Source: Dimorphilus gyrociliatus
Taxonomy: Eukaryota; Annelida; Polychaeta; Dinophilidae
NCBI GenBank assembly: GCA_904063045.1
Contig: CAJFCJ010000001.1
Coordinates: 2,301,501-2,365,500, forward strand
Direction of reading: 5' to 3'
DNA: 64,000 nucleotides
Shown here: positions 37,252 through 47,837 of the stretch, in pieces
Numbering within the stretch: the first letter of the stretch is position 1
How the letters are laid out: each line of letters starts with the position of its first letter
Program-made: the position numbers and the translations under genes
The notes under the pieces: model-generated
What the model saw: the letters and a program-made list of their open reading frames with translations, nothing else
The model's database searches: none
What the model was told of the DNA's origin: nothing

Positions 37252-38387
37252 TTGCCATAGACTCTTCAACGATAATCAACTTTATCTTCCCTCTCTTCTT
37301 AAAATTATAACTAGAATGGAAAAATGTTTCATAGACAAAATCATTAAGATACTTTTGATAAATCTGCAGAACAATAGAAGGATAATACTGATAATGAATT
37401 AGTATCATTTTTATTCATTCCTTATTAAAGCAAAATAACATATGTAACATAAAATTCATTTGTTTTGTTCTCTAACGAAAATCGATTTAATGCAGATTGC
37501 CTCATTTTTCCTTTTTAATTGAAATAAACAAGCAAATACAGATTTTATTAAGGTTTTTCCTTAATTATTCATAAATTTCTATGATTTATTATTGAATAAA
37601 TTGTCGTTTTTGTTAAGATAATCTTTGGAAATTTTGTGTTCATAAACAAATAAACAGTATTTTACAATATACAGTATATATATAATCTTGTATTAATAAT
37701 ACTATGTAATTGTTAAAAATTAAGTAAAAATTATATACAGTGTTACAAAAGCGTTAAAAACTCAATGCAATCTGTAAGTTTGCTGGTGTAAATACACTTA
37801 CCAGATTAATCTGGAACGGGGTATCAGTCATTTTTTTCAATGATGTTGAAAGCAACGAACGGTTCAAGGTCATGGATGGTAAATTTAAGTCGCACAGAAT
37901 TTTTATATTATTATATCTATTGTTATTCTTATTATTTTAAAGGAAATTATTACAAAAGTAATCAAAAGTAAATTATTTATCAATTTTTTAGAATAAATTA
38001 AAGACTGACATTGAAAATTAACATTGGCAATGGAGTTGAAAATTTTTCCATGGAACAACAGCAGATGAATTGTTATTCAGGTTAACGACCTAACAAAAAG
38101 GTACTCTCCTGAAATAATAGAGAGGAATATCCTATTTAACTAATATCTTAGTATTCTAACTAAATTTGTAATAATTATATTTACATATTATAATATATTC
38201 AGTATAACAATAATTTGTTTTTTATCAACATCGTTATGTCTATCTCATATAACTTGTTACCAACTTTAATAAGCTATTGTAATTAACGAACAGTTTAAAA
38301 CTTTCAGCATGATTCAACAAAAAATTAGCTATTTAATCAGGGAAGGGTAACACACAAATATCAAACAACTTTGGACACACGGCAACT
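37252..38387. other. Intergenic region
   Basis: AT-rich spacer containing the zinc-finger gene 3' UTR and the promoter of the first transporter gene. Nothing else is supported. Confidence 0.5.
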
Positions 38388-39853
38388 ATGGTTAACGATA
38401 AAGGAGAAAAGAGTGTATTTTACTTATCTTCACATTCCCAGTCCGAAAAAATGATGGATAAAGAAAATTTAACTGATGAAAGTGTAAAATTTGAAAAAAA
38501 TCCTATCCAAGAACCAAAAACTCTTAAAAAAGAGGAATTAAAGATTTGGAAATTCCATCCTATAGTCATATTGATTTCAGCTACTATTATCGAATCTATA
38601 AGTTCCTGCATGTTCTCTGCTTATGGTATTCTAATGCTAGCTATTGTTGACGCTACTGGAGAGAGAACTGGCTATATATCTTGGTTTGGGGGTATAGCGG
38701 GTTTTTCAATGGGGGTTTCTTCAGTATTAGTTGGAACTCTAATCGAGGTGCTGGGTTGCAGAGTTGTTATTGCTATTGGCGCATTAATATTCGTTGCTGG
38801 ACATGTCTTTTGCGCTTTTACTAGCAATACACTGATGCTCATAATTGTACTAGGCTTAAGTCAAGGACTAGGAACTTCTTGCTTATATATCACACCTTAC
38901 GTCATAGTAGCCCAGTGGTTTGATAGAAAGAGATCTGTTGCCTTGTCAGTTGTCTCTTTTGGTATGGGATTCGGTATGTTAGCTTGGAGCCCTATAGCCG
39001 CTTTTTTCATAGATATGTACTTCTGGAGAGGTGCACTATTAATTATTGCAGGGATTTTTTTGAATGGTATGGTTTTAGGACTCTTGCTCATTCAACCTCC
39101 AAGTACAAAGCCCAAAAAGATGTTGGATGCGAAACAGGGTTTCATTAAATTGTTTGATAGGAGATTGCTGAGAAATAAAGAATTTATTTTCGTAATGTTT
39201 GCCTTTTTGTTTGTATTTTTTGGACATAATTCTATATACGCATTCTTACCCAAAAGAACTGCTGATTTTGGAACATCTAGAGTTCAAGCATCCCTTACAA
39301 TTACTTTTGCTAATATTGTATCGTGTATTTGTAGATTGTTGATAGGTTTTTTGACAGAACTAAAATACTTTGACAAAATGGTCATGTTTATATTATCGAT
39401 ATTTGTGGCCGGTGTATCAACCATAATGACCATATTTGTTGAAAATTTCATAGGGATTTCACTATATGCTGCAGGATTTGGATGTGCTACAGGTATTCTT
39501 CTCCAGATACATATATTTTGTCAACTAACTTAATTATTTACCAACCATCCTTCTTTGCAGGAGTTTATATTGCTATGAATATTCCAGTTTTAATAAAATT
39601 ATGCGGAACGGAATTTGTTTCCCAAACAACCGGATGGAATATGTTTATTGCGGGTCTTGCATTAACAACCGCAAGAACAATAAGTGGTTGGATGTACGAC
39701 ATAACAAATGATTCCTCAGTATGTTTCGTATTGGCTGGATGTACACTAATATTCGGAAGTATTTTGCTATCTATTGTATGGATTAATCGGAGATTTTTTA
39801 AAGAGAAGAAAGAACTTATTATATCTTCTACAGTCGTCTCGAAGATAATTTAA
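38388..39853 (+). CDS. Monocarboxylate-transporter-like MFS protein, copy 1
   Basis: Twelve-helix major facilitator of the SLC16 type, expected in the plasma membrane and possibly carrying monocarboxylates or related solutes. Two exons, 38388-39492 and 39561-39853, phase 1, 465 residues. Family marks are A-Y-G-I-L in TM1, S-W-F-G-G after the first loop, L-S-Q-G-L-G-T-S in TM4, and W-F-D-R-K-R-S-V-A-L-S ... G-M-G-F-G-M in the TM4-TM5 region, corresponding to the SLC16 motif Y-F-x-K-R-R-x-L-A. The first SLC16 signature (D-G-G-W-G-W before TM1) is absent. A long charged loop lies between TM6 and TM7, as usual. First of three tandem paralogues in the same orientation, about 450 bp from the next. 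The substrate cannot be predicted. Confidence 0.82.
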
Positions 39854-40309
39854 TGCACTTAAAGTACAATTCTTATTGTCTTTTTCTCTCGTTCAATCTC
39901 TTATACTCTAGGGAAAAGATTTCCTTTTATATTTCTTACCCTATTTATCATGTGCATATCAATAACTTTTTCTATCAAAGAAATCTATTTATTTCTCTAT
40001 TCTGAGTTAAAAGTTTATCTTCCAAGTTGGTGTTTTTTAATAAATTTCAGTTTCCAATTGTTCAATATTCGTTTCTTCTTTTTGAAATTAATTATTCAAA
40101 TATCATTCGTCGGTGTTAGAAAATTTTTATACCGCATTAAAAAGAGAGATAGAAATTTTAAAGCAATTTATATGTAATACTACAAGGATTTTTATTGATA
40201 GTTACTAGATATTTGCATAATTTATGAATACTTCCGCTTGTTGAAGGTTCAATATGAAGGACATTCAGATAAATATATTTGACTGTAGAGAAGCAAAGAT
40301 ATTTTTGAG
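39854..40309. other. Spacer between transporter copies 1 and 2
   Basis: 456 bp of AT-rich sequence. The open frame at 39950-40177 is T-rich and not credible as a protein. Confidence 0.55.
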
Positions 40310-41686
40310 ATGAGTAGTAAAGTTTTTGTTTTAAGTAAGGATAATGGAATGAAAATACCTGAAGACAAATTAATTAGAGTAGATGAAAATGTTAAGAGGT
40401 ACGCTTATGTAATTCTTGTATTATCGTTTACCTTACAAGCCCTGAGTGGTTGTATGTTTTCGACTTATGGTGTCCTATTGGTTAATATTGCGGACTCAAC
40501 CGAAGTCAATACTGGTTTTATTTCTTGGTTTGGAGGCATAGCTAGTCTTAGCTTAGGTTTATCATCAGTGTCTACTGGGATTATGATTGATCTTTTCGGT
40601 AGTAAAATAACAGTGTTCATTGGAGCTATAATTTTCCTTTTGGGACATGTTGTTTGTGCGTTTGTTAATAATTTGTATGTTGTGATTATTATCCTAGGTC
40701 TTAGCCAAGGATACGGAACGTCTGCATTTCAGGTTACTTCTTTCATAATAACAACAAGATGGTTTACTAAGAGAAGATCATTTGCACTATCATTCCTTGC
40801 CGGAGGTTTGGGATTGGGTATGCTCTCATGGGGCCCATTAGCTGCCTATCTTGCAGATATATACGGCTGGAGGGGAACTTTACTCTTACTTGGTGCTATA
40901 TTTTCAAATGGTGCTTTTTTGGCTATGTTATTAAAAGAACCAAGGGAAACGCTTAAAACCAATGCGCTTAGTATAAAACAAACAATCTTGAAGCTCTTCA
41001 ATAAAGAACTAACTAGAAGTCTTCTGTTTTTTACGTATATTTCAGTTATAGGTTTTGTTCATTTTAGCTACAACGTTCTTATTGCATTATTACCAAGAAA
41101 GATTGTTGACATGGGTGGTTCGAATCTATTAGGCGGTTTAATGATAACTATAGTAACCGGATCATCGACAGTTTTAAGATTTATTGTTGGAGTGTGTGCG
41201 GACAAACCTTATTTTAATACCCTATTTATATATCTAACATCAGTACTTGTTGCTGGAATATCATCAATTTGTACAATGTTTATACCGAATGTATTTGGTT
41301 TTATAGTTTTTGCTGTTATTTTTGGTTCATCATCCGGTAAAATTCAATATTTCTTAATTCCGCTAAAAGGTTATAAGTTTATTAATAATTTATTTTTTTT
41401 ATTAGGTATATTCATTGCTTTAAATATTCCATTACCCATACAAATATTCGGTGTAAAATGGGTGTCGCATGTTACGTCATGGAATATACTTGTTATTGGA
41501 CTCTTCTCATCAGTTTCACGAACGTTAAGTGGCCGTATATACGACTTAACAAATAATGCTACTATATGTTTTGTATTTAGTGGATTTGTACAAATTGTTG
41601 CTGCTGTCTTAATACTTATAGTAATTATATTAATTAGAAAGAAAAAAAATATGAATAACGTTATTAATGACAGGCCTTTAGAATGA
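40310..41686 (+). CDS. Monocarboxylate-transporter-like MFS protein, copy 2
   Basis: Second SLC16-type paralogue. The whole stretch is open, but alignment with copies 1 and 3 shows that 41337-41405 is an intron: it starts G-T-A-A, ends T-T-A-G, is 69 bp (a multiple of three) and contains no stop, so it hides inside a continuous frame. Exons are therefore 40310-41336 and 41406-41686, giving 435 residues; retention would add 23 residues (I-Q-Y-F-L-I-P-L...) in a transmembrane helix. Motifs match copy 1: S-T-Y-G-V-L-L, S-W-F-G-G, L-S-Q-G-Y-G-T-S, W-F-T-K-R-R-S-F-A-L-S, and Y-G-W-R-G. The intron is at the same position and phase as in copy 1. Substrate unknown. Confidence 0.8.
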   Translation: MSSKVFVLSKDNGMKIPEDKLIRVDENVKRYAYVILVLSFTLQALSGCMFSTYGVLLVNIADSTEVNTGFISWFGGIASLSLGLSSVSTGIMIDLFGSKITVFIGAIIFLLGHVVCAFVNNLYVVIIILGLSQGYGTSAFQVTSFIITTRWFTKRRSFALSFLAGGLGLGMLSWGPLAAYLADIYGWRGTLLLLGAIFSNGAFLAMLLKEPRETLKTNALSIKQTILKLFNKELTRSLLFFTYISVIGFVHFSYNVLIALLPRKIVDMGGSNLLGGLMITIVTGSSTVLRFIVGVCADKPYFNTLFIYLTSVLVAGISSICTMFIPNVFGFIVFAVIFGSSSGKIQYFLIPLKGYKFINNLFFLLGIFIALNIPLPIQIFGVKWVSHVTSWNILVIGLFSSVSRTLSGRIYDLTNNATICFVFSGFVQIVAAVLILIVIILIRKKKNMNNVINDRPLE

Positions 41687-42098
41687 TATCAGTATTAAAG
41701 AGCAAAATATTATATATTCTTCGATTAATAAATTATACTAAAATTGTACGAAAAACCTGTCACTTGGCCGGATAAAATGTTAATAATTTGTAAATTTTAC
41801 GTAATTTAAATCAAACAATTAGAATTTGATGGAGTATCTAAATATTAACTTTCAAACATTGGGTAATTTATATTATTTAAAGATTAAATTATGTTAACAA
41901 GTAGGTATCTTGATAAAAAAGGAAATTGATATAAAAAGATTAATCATTTAAGACTCTGTAGTCGAACTGAAAAAATTGATTACAATTAGAAATTTAAAGA
42001 GTACTTTGGATTATTTTTTTTTAGAGATAAGGAGATAGAATAATAAAAAAAGTTAAATTAAAAAACTGGTGGAAAAGGTGGAAAAGAGGATAAAAATT
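41687..42098. other. Spacer between transporter copies 2 and 3
   Basis: AT-rich, including the 5' UTR of copy 3. Nothing further is seen. Confidence 0.5.
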
Positions 42099-43481
42099 AT
42101 GGAAAATGGTAAATCTGAAGAGTGCAATGTTGAAATAATTTCAACAAATATTAAAGTAAATGGCGAAAGTGATAAAGTATTTAAAGCTACTGAATTGAAT
42201 GCTGCTAAAATTTGTTGTGAACGAAAGGAAACTGCTAAATTAAATGGACTAAGAAGTAGTAAATATCGATATGTTATACTTATTAGTTCAACTTTAATAC
42301 AAGGACTTAGTGCGTGTCTTTTTTCTTGCTATGGAATATTATTAATGGCTATTGTTGAAGCTACTGGACAATCGAATGCCCTCGTATCATGGTTTGGTGG
42401 TTTATGGTCACTATTACTTGGATTTTCTTCACTCTTTATAGGACCTCTTGCCGTTTATTATGGAAGTCGGAAAGTTGTTATGTTTGGTTCTTTAGTCTCT
42501 GCTGCTGGATTTGTAATGAGCGCCTTTGCCCCCAATATGCTAATAGTAGTAATTGGAATGGGAGCTTTTCAAGGAATTGGGACGAGTTGCTATCAGATAG
42601 CACCGTTTCTTATCACTTCTAAGTGGTTTGTAGAAAGGCGAGGGGGAGCTTTATCATTTCTTTCCTTTGGAGTTGGAATAGGAATGTTACTTTGGAGTCC
42701 TCTTATCGCACTTCTTATCGAAGCCTATACGTGGAGGGGTGCTCTTCTCCTGATGGGAGCTATCTATCTCAACGGTTTAGTATTAGGTTTGCTCCTAATC
42801 GAACCGACTAATGACAAAGAGACAGCTCCGTTGTCTTTAATAAAAGCCATAGGTAGAAATCTTGATAAAAAACTTGTACGGACAAAAAATTTCTTTATTT
42901 ATTTGTCCGGTACGAGCTTGCTCTATTTCGGGCATATGATGGTTTTGGCATATTTACCCAGGAAGATCGTTGAAATTGGCAGAAGTCGTGTGGAAGGTTC
43001 ATTAATGGTGACTGTCACTAGCGCTGTTTCGTGTTTAATAAGATTGGTTATAGGAGCAATTGCGCACAAAAAATATTTCAAACAGGGCATAATATACTCA
43101 CTAAGTTCAATTATGGCTGGCATTGGTTCTTTTCTTACCTTAAGCTCAGACTCCCTTGGCTTTTACTATGCATATTCAGCGATATTCGGATTGACCTCAG
43201 GATGTTACGTTGCCCTAACGGTACCCACCGCAGTTGAAGTATTTGAAGTAAAGTACTTGGCTAATATAACTGCTTGGTCACTATTGCTTGCTGGAGTATT
43301 TATGATGGGTTCAACGACAATTGGTGGTTGGTTATACGATTTAACAGGAAATGCAACGTATAATTTCTTACTTGGCGGAGTAGCTATGTTCATAGCTGGC
43401 TTATTCATCGTGCTGTTAATGTCAAATCTAAAGAAAAAAAAGAAAGAGAGAAGAGCTTCAATTACTCTGACAACAAAATGA
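42099..43481 (+). CDS. Monocarboxylate-transporter-like MFS protein, copy 3
   Basis: Third tandem SLC16-type paralogue, intronless, 460 residues from the ATG at 42099 (the frame is open slightly further upstream, but only with non-ATG codons). It shares S-C-Y-G-I-L-L-M-A-I-V-E-A-T, S-W-F-G-G-L, F-Q-G-I-G-T-S-C, W-F-V-E-R-R-G-G-A-L-S and Y-T-W-R-G-A-L-L with the others, and is closest to copy 1 in several blocks. At the place where copies 1 and 2 are interrupted it reads straight through (F-G-L-T-S-G-C-Y-V-A-L-T). The N-terminal cytoplasmic tail is longer and rich in polar residues. Probably a plasma-membrane solute carrier; substrate unknown. Confidence 0.82.
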   Translation: MENGKSEECNVEIISTNIKVNGESDKVFKATELNAAKICCERKETAKLNGLRSSKYRYVILISSTLIQGLSACLFSCYGILLMAIVEATGQSNALVSWFGGLWSLLLGFSSLFIGPLAVYYGSRKVVMFGSLVSAAGFVMSAFAPNMLIVVIGMGAFQGIGTSCYQIAPFLITSKWFVERRGGALSFLSFGVGIGMLLWSPLIALLIEAYTWRGALLLMGAIYLNGLVLGLLLIEPTNDKETAPLSLIKAIGRNLDKKLVRTKNFFIYLSGTSLLYFGHMMVLAYLPRKIVEIGRSRVEGSLMVTVTSAVSCLIRLVIGAIAHKKYFKQGIIYSLSSIMAGIGSFLTLSSDSLGFYYAYSAIFGLTSGCYVALTVPTAVEVFEVKYLANITAWSLLLAGVFMMGSTTIGGWLYDLTGNATYNFLLGGVAMFIAGLFIVLLMSNLKKKKKERRASITLTTK

Positions 43482-44053
43482 AATCTCCTCTTAGAGCAAT
43501 CGATAACATTTTTCATAAGCAATAGTTTAGAATAAAATACTGCAAACTTAAAAAAAGATGAGAAATATAATGAGATGATATAAAAATATTTAAAATTAAC
43601 TCTCTAATGAGTAAAGAAGCTAATTGTAAGAATTTTGTACAAGAAAGCAAGAAAAAGAATTATTTTTTTCTTTTACTTTTGTCTTCCTTTTTTTGTCTTC
43701 TTTGAATAAAAAATTCTGCTCTGTCAATAATGGCAAACACGTAGATATATATGAATTTACTTAGATCTTAGAGTATTGTATTGTATCAATACTTTTTAGT
43801 TCCCATATATTACATATAAAAGAGAAAGACTTATCTTATTAAATCAGATAATCATGTATAATTTATGAGTCATCATTCTCACCTCATGATTAATTCAACA
43901 TCTTTTTCATTATTATGTATTCAGTATGTATGTAGTATATACACATTTAATTATATGAATATGTATAACTATAAAATTTTTATATATGTATGAGATGGTT
44001 GCTTTTTCTACCACTGATAACTTACTTAGAAAAGGCTAGTATATTATAAAAAC
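43482..44053. other. Intergenic region
   Basis: AT-rich spacer with the 3' UTR of transporter copy 3 and the 5' flank of the next GPCR. No gene is seen. Confidence 0.5.
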
Positions 44054-44983
44054 ATGAGTAACAACATCACTCTTAAGAGTAAGTATAATTTAAAAAACTT
44101 TATATTTTATGGAAAATATGAAGAGTATCCTTGGAAAAAATATGGAGTCATTAGTTTGATATTTTTTGAAATTGGACTTATTCTTCTTTTCAATATGATA
44201 TTGTTACTATTTATTAAAAAATCAGTGGAGTTACGGGAGCATATCTACTATTTATTAGCAAATTTAAGCTTTTGTGATATTCTTATATCTATTAGTGGTA
44301 TTTGCTTTCCAGCATCTGTTTTTGAAAAATTACATCCAAAGATTTGTTTGCCATGTGCTTGCGTACAAACTTTATCTGTTTCAGAGTCAATAATTACTTT
44401 TAACGTAATAGCAATCTATTTCTTTATTCATATAAAATATCCCTTGAAATTCAATCAAATTGTTACAAGTAAATTTATCTTATTCTTTATGATCGGATCT
44501 TGGAGTATCTGTATTATTTTAGTTGGGGCATTTTCTATACAATTTAGAAATTATATGGAGCTATCAACTATATGTCTAGGATCTACCGGCTATGTACCTC
44601 ACTCAATTTTTAAAGTCTTTAGCCTAGTGCTTATTCTGTCTATGTATGTGATAAATGTTATGATATTTAGCTACATTATATATATTGTTAATAAACAAAG
44701 AAGATCTATAAGGGCGCATACGGACAATGAAAAATTGAATAAGAATTATTTTGAATTATTCAAAGTTTTATTAAAAATGTTTGGTTCATCTTTACTACTA
44801 CCTCTACCCTATTTTATATTCACTAATAGGAACAGCGAAAAGGATCATATAGAAACTTGGGAGTACTTTTACTTCGACATTTGTGCATGTCTATTGTTGC
44901 TTAATTCCGTTTTAAATCCCGTGTTTTTCTTCTCAAGACATGGTGGATTTAAAGTTGTATTTAAAAAAGTACTTGTTAATTAA
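44054..44983 (+). CDS. Divergent class A GPCR-like protein
   Basis: Intronless frame of 309 residues with seven hydrophobic segments. TM2 begins L-L-A-N-L-S-F-C-D-I, a good match to the class A L-A-x-x-D motif, and TM7 reads L-N-S-V-L-N-P-V-F-F, matching NPxxY with F for Y. The end of TM3 has I-A-I-Y-F-F-I-H-I-K-Y-P in place of D-R-Y, so the acid and arginine of the ionic lock are missing, while the following Y-P is kept. An N-linked site is present near the N-terminus (N-N-I-T). TM5 and TM6 are less typical and lack the CWxP motif. It could be a fast-evolving orphan peptide or chemosensory receptor. It is unlike the other GPCR in this window beyond class-level motifs. Confidence 0.65.
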   Translation: MSNNITLKSKYNLKNFIFYGKYEEYPWKKYGVISLIFFEIGLILLFNMILLLFIKKSVELREHIYYLLANLSFCDILISISGICFPASVFEKLHPKICLPCACVQTLSVSESIITFNVIAIYFFIHIKYPLKFNQIVTSKFILFFMIGSWSICIILVGAFSIQFRNYMELSTICLGSTGYVPHSIFKVFSLVLILSMYVINVMIFSYIIYIVNKQRRSIRAHTDNEKLNKNYFELFKVLLKMFGSSLLLPLPYFIFTNRNSEKDHIETWEYFYFDICACLLLLNSVLNPVFFFSRHGGFKVVFKKVLVN

Positions 44984-47585
44984 CGCACGATAATTATTTC
45001 TATTACGTTTTCTCTCTCTTTCTCTCCTTTTCTCTCTCTATCTCATTATCAATTTCTTTATTTGCATTGCTAATATAAATCGGTGTAGCAAAACAAGCTT
45101 ATAGTATGTAGTTTCGCAACTTTCCTTACAGATATATTTCTTATTATGCATTTTCAGTTAATATATGAATATAGGCCTTTCCTCCTCCCATATAGAAATA
45201 TGGGTAAACAATTTGGTACCCAGTTATTGTTTCTCACAGAAACAACTTTCTTCTTAAAGTATTGAATAACTCTTCTATTTAGAGTCTACTTTTGGAAGAG
45301 ATCCTATCTATCTTATCTATCATTCTTTCTTTTTTTCTTATACATCCTCTTTAAAATCGAATGGTAGGGAAAGAAAAAAAATTTAGACAAGGGATCAATG
45401 AATTCTTTATTCCTAAATAATTAAATAATAATCTAAAGTAATTGAAATTATAAAGAGAAAGAGAAAGAAACTTGAACAAAATTACATTTGACATAGAAAG
45501 AGTAGAGTAATTATTTTGTTAATTCATTCATCATATACAATTTCATGAATATTTATTATTTAATTATTTTTAGGCGTCAGCTTTAATTACTAAATTAATA
45601 CTTTATTAAATTTTTCATAATTCAAAATTAGCATGTAAAAGACAGTTATACTTTAGTTTATTCTTACAACTATAGAGATAGTAAAACGTTTCTCTCTAAA
45701 CTCAACCTTTGCAGAGTGAATTAGAATAAAAACAACAATAGTTTGATAATGGTATATGAATATTTTATGCGAAATATAAATATATGTATCTTACATAACC
45801 TTGTGAAAAGTATAACTTTTGTAAATCACATGTACTGTATGTATAACAAACAAATGCACTATAAACTTATCAACGCCATCTTGTGTTTATTCGGGTTATG
45901 ATTTTATAAGGAACTTTATTCATCTATAAACTAATTCTTTCAAGCTTTATTAGGCAATCAAACACCAATAAAATGTAATATTAAATGTAGAATGTTGTAT
46001 TTGTAAGGAAAACAAGTTACACTATTGAGAGATGACTTATTAATGAGGAATTTTGTGAAGAGATTGCATGATTGATGAATTTTTGGCGATTGGAAAAAAG
46101 GACAAGATTTATTTATTGTAGAAAAAGGCGAAGGCTAATCATAATAAATATGAATAAATTATATGAAATATCACATTTATATTGGAAAAGTTGCCGGAAA
46201 TTATCAAAATTAATAAAGATAACCGGCGTCAAAAGTCTAAAAAGGTAACTAAATGTTTAAAAATATTGTATTATTTATAGTATTTAAGTGTACCAAAACT
46301 TTAACAGATGTATTTAAAGCAGTACATTTGCACGAAAGAAATATTTTTGACTATATGGAAGTTCTCATCAATTTAAAAATCGATCTCAAGAAGGAATTAA
46401 ACTGTAATTTAAACTATGCGAGAAATTGAGTTGAATGATTAAATTCTTTCTCAGTTTGTGTTTATATCGATATCCCATAGAAATAAACTGAAAGGACGAA
46501 AGTAATTTATAAGGTGGAGTCTAATTATAAACAAATGAGTTGTCTTATAAATAGAAAAAACTGACAATTCTATTACGGCTTATCAGAAACTGTTAAATAA
46601 TTAATATGGAAAGGTTAACGGACAGCTAATTTATTATTAGCATTATTCAATTCTAAATATAGATTTTTAGGTTTTTCAGTATATATTGTATATAAAAGTT
46701 TATCAAAGAATATTATAATACTTTCTCTATAGAGTAATATATAAATTTTAAATACACTACCATCTGTCTCTAACAATTTTTACATCATCAATACCAAATA
46801 CCTACCTATTATATTCTGTAACGAACTTGTAGATAAAGAGAGAAATTGTACAAGTTACAAGTTTGTAACTGTTTACCTTTGCCGCAGGTGGTAATACACC
46901 CTTTGATTAGACCTTTATTTTATATCTGAAATAATCAATGAAAGATACACACGAACGTTTAGTATTATTGTCTGTTTTATGTTTTTTTTTGGCTTCTTCT
47001 AAAGATAATCATTTCTTATTTTCTTTTCTTGATTATCGCAGAAGTTTTATAGGAAAGTTAATCAATAAATACCAAGAAGTTACGAGTCTATTGAGCATTA
47101 TTTAATATTCATTATATAAGAAATATACTATATATATATTTATACATAGTCTATAAACACTCTATCGTACAGTCTATATAGAATTAATAAGCCATTAAAG
47201 CGATTTCTTAAAGATAATGATAATTGGAGACTAAGAAAGATAGACTAAGAAAGATATTAGTAAATAACAAAAATTGCCTAAAATACTATATTAATTAACT
47301 AGATGAATATTGAAAATAGAAGTTAATTGTAGTTAGAACTTACTTCTTTCAGATTTTCTTATTGTTTTATCTATATTTTTTGGCTATTTTGGATATTTTG
47401 TTTCTCATTTATTTTGTACTTGTTTTTTGGTTATCAACATCAAGAAAATTCCAGTCAATATACGAATTTAATGGCGTAATAAGCGTTTTCATAAATAATT
47501 GAACAGCATAAAATAAAGGAACTAAGAAAAATCGTCTCTTTCATGTCTCCTTTTTTGTCCATTTCGATAAAGCATAAATTCTTTT
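44984..47585. other. Gene-poor intergenic region
   Basis: 2.6 kb of AT-rich sequence with short pyrimidine runs (about 45010-45050) and no convincing frame, RNA gene or long repeat. Confidence 0.55.
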
Positions 47586-47837
47586 CTATCTCTTCTTCTT
47601 TACCGAACCCATAGAGAATTGTCTTGTTAACATTGAACCACCTGATTTATTAGAACCGGTTGAATCGTGAGTTGGGGAAGGGGGTCTTGCCCAGGCGGGA
47701 GGAGAGAATGGAGGCGGTGGAGCATTTTGATCCTTTTTGTCTCTTCTAATACTTCTTTGAGACATATTTCTTTTCTTTACTCCTGTTTGGACATTTGATC
47801 CTGGTGAGTCGAAACAAACGCTCAGCAACTTTCCCAT
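47586..47837 (-). CDS. Small putative N-myristoylated, proline-rich protein
   Basis: Frame of 83 residues that I do not recognise. The N-terminus MGKLLSVC has glycine at 2 and serine at 6, the N-myristoylation pattern, with a cysteine at 8 that could be palmitoylated, so membrane attachment is plausible. A basic stretch (K-K-R-N-M-S-Q-R-S-I-R-R-D-K-K) follows, then A-P-P-P-P-F-S-P-P-A-W, which resembles ligands of SH3, WW or EVH1 domains, then a serine/glycine-rich tail with R-Q-F-S-M (possible kinase site) and a terminal K-K-K-R. The base composition of 47600-47840 is much less AT-rich than its surroundings, which supports coding. It is divergent from the estrogen receptor gene with 1.27 kb between starts. 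It may be the first or only exon. Confidence 0.55.
   Translation of the reverse strand: MGKLLSVCFDSPGSNVQTGVKKRNMSQRSIRRDKKDQNAPPPPFSPPAWARPPSPTHDSTGSNKSGGSMLTRQFSMGSVKKKR

Noticed and set aside
42069-42098. Longer start for transporter copy 3
   Set aside because: The extension begins with GTG; nuclear genes normally use ATG, and a good ATG lies at 42099.
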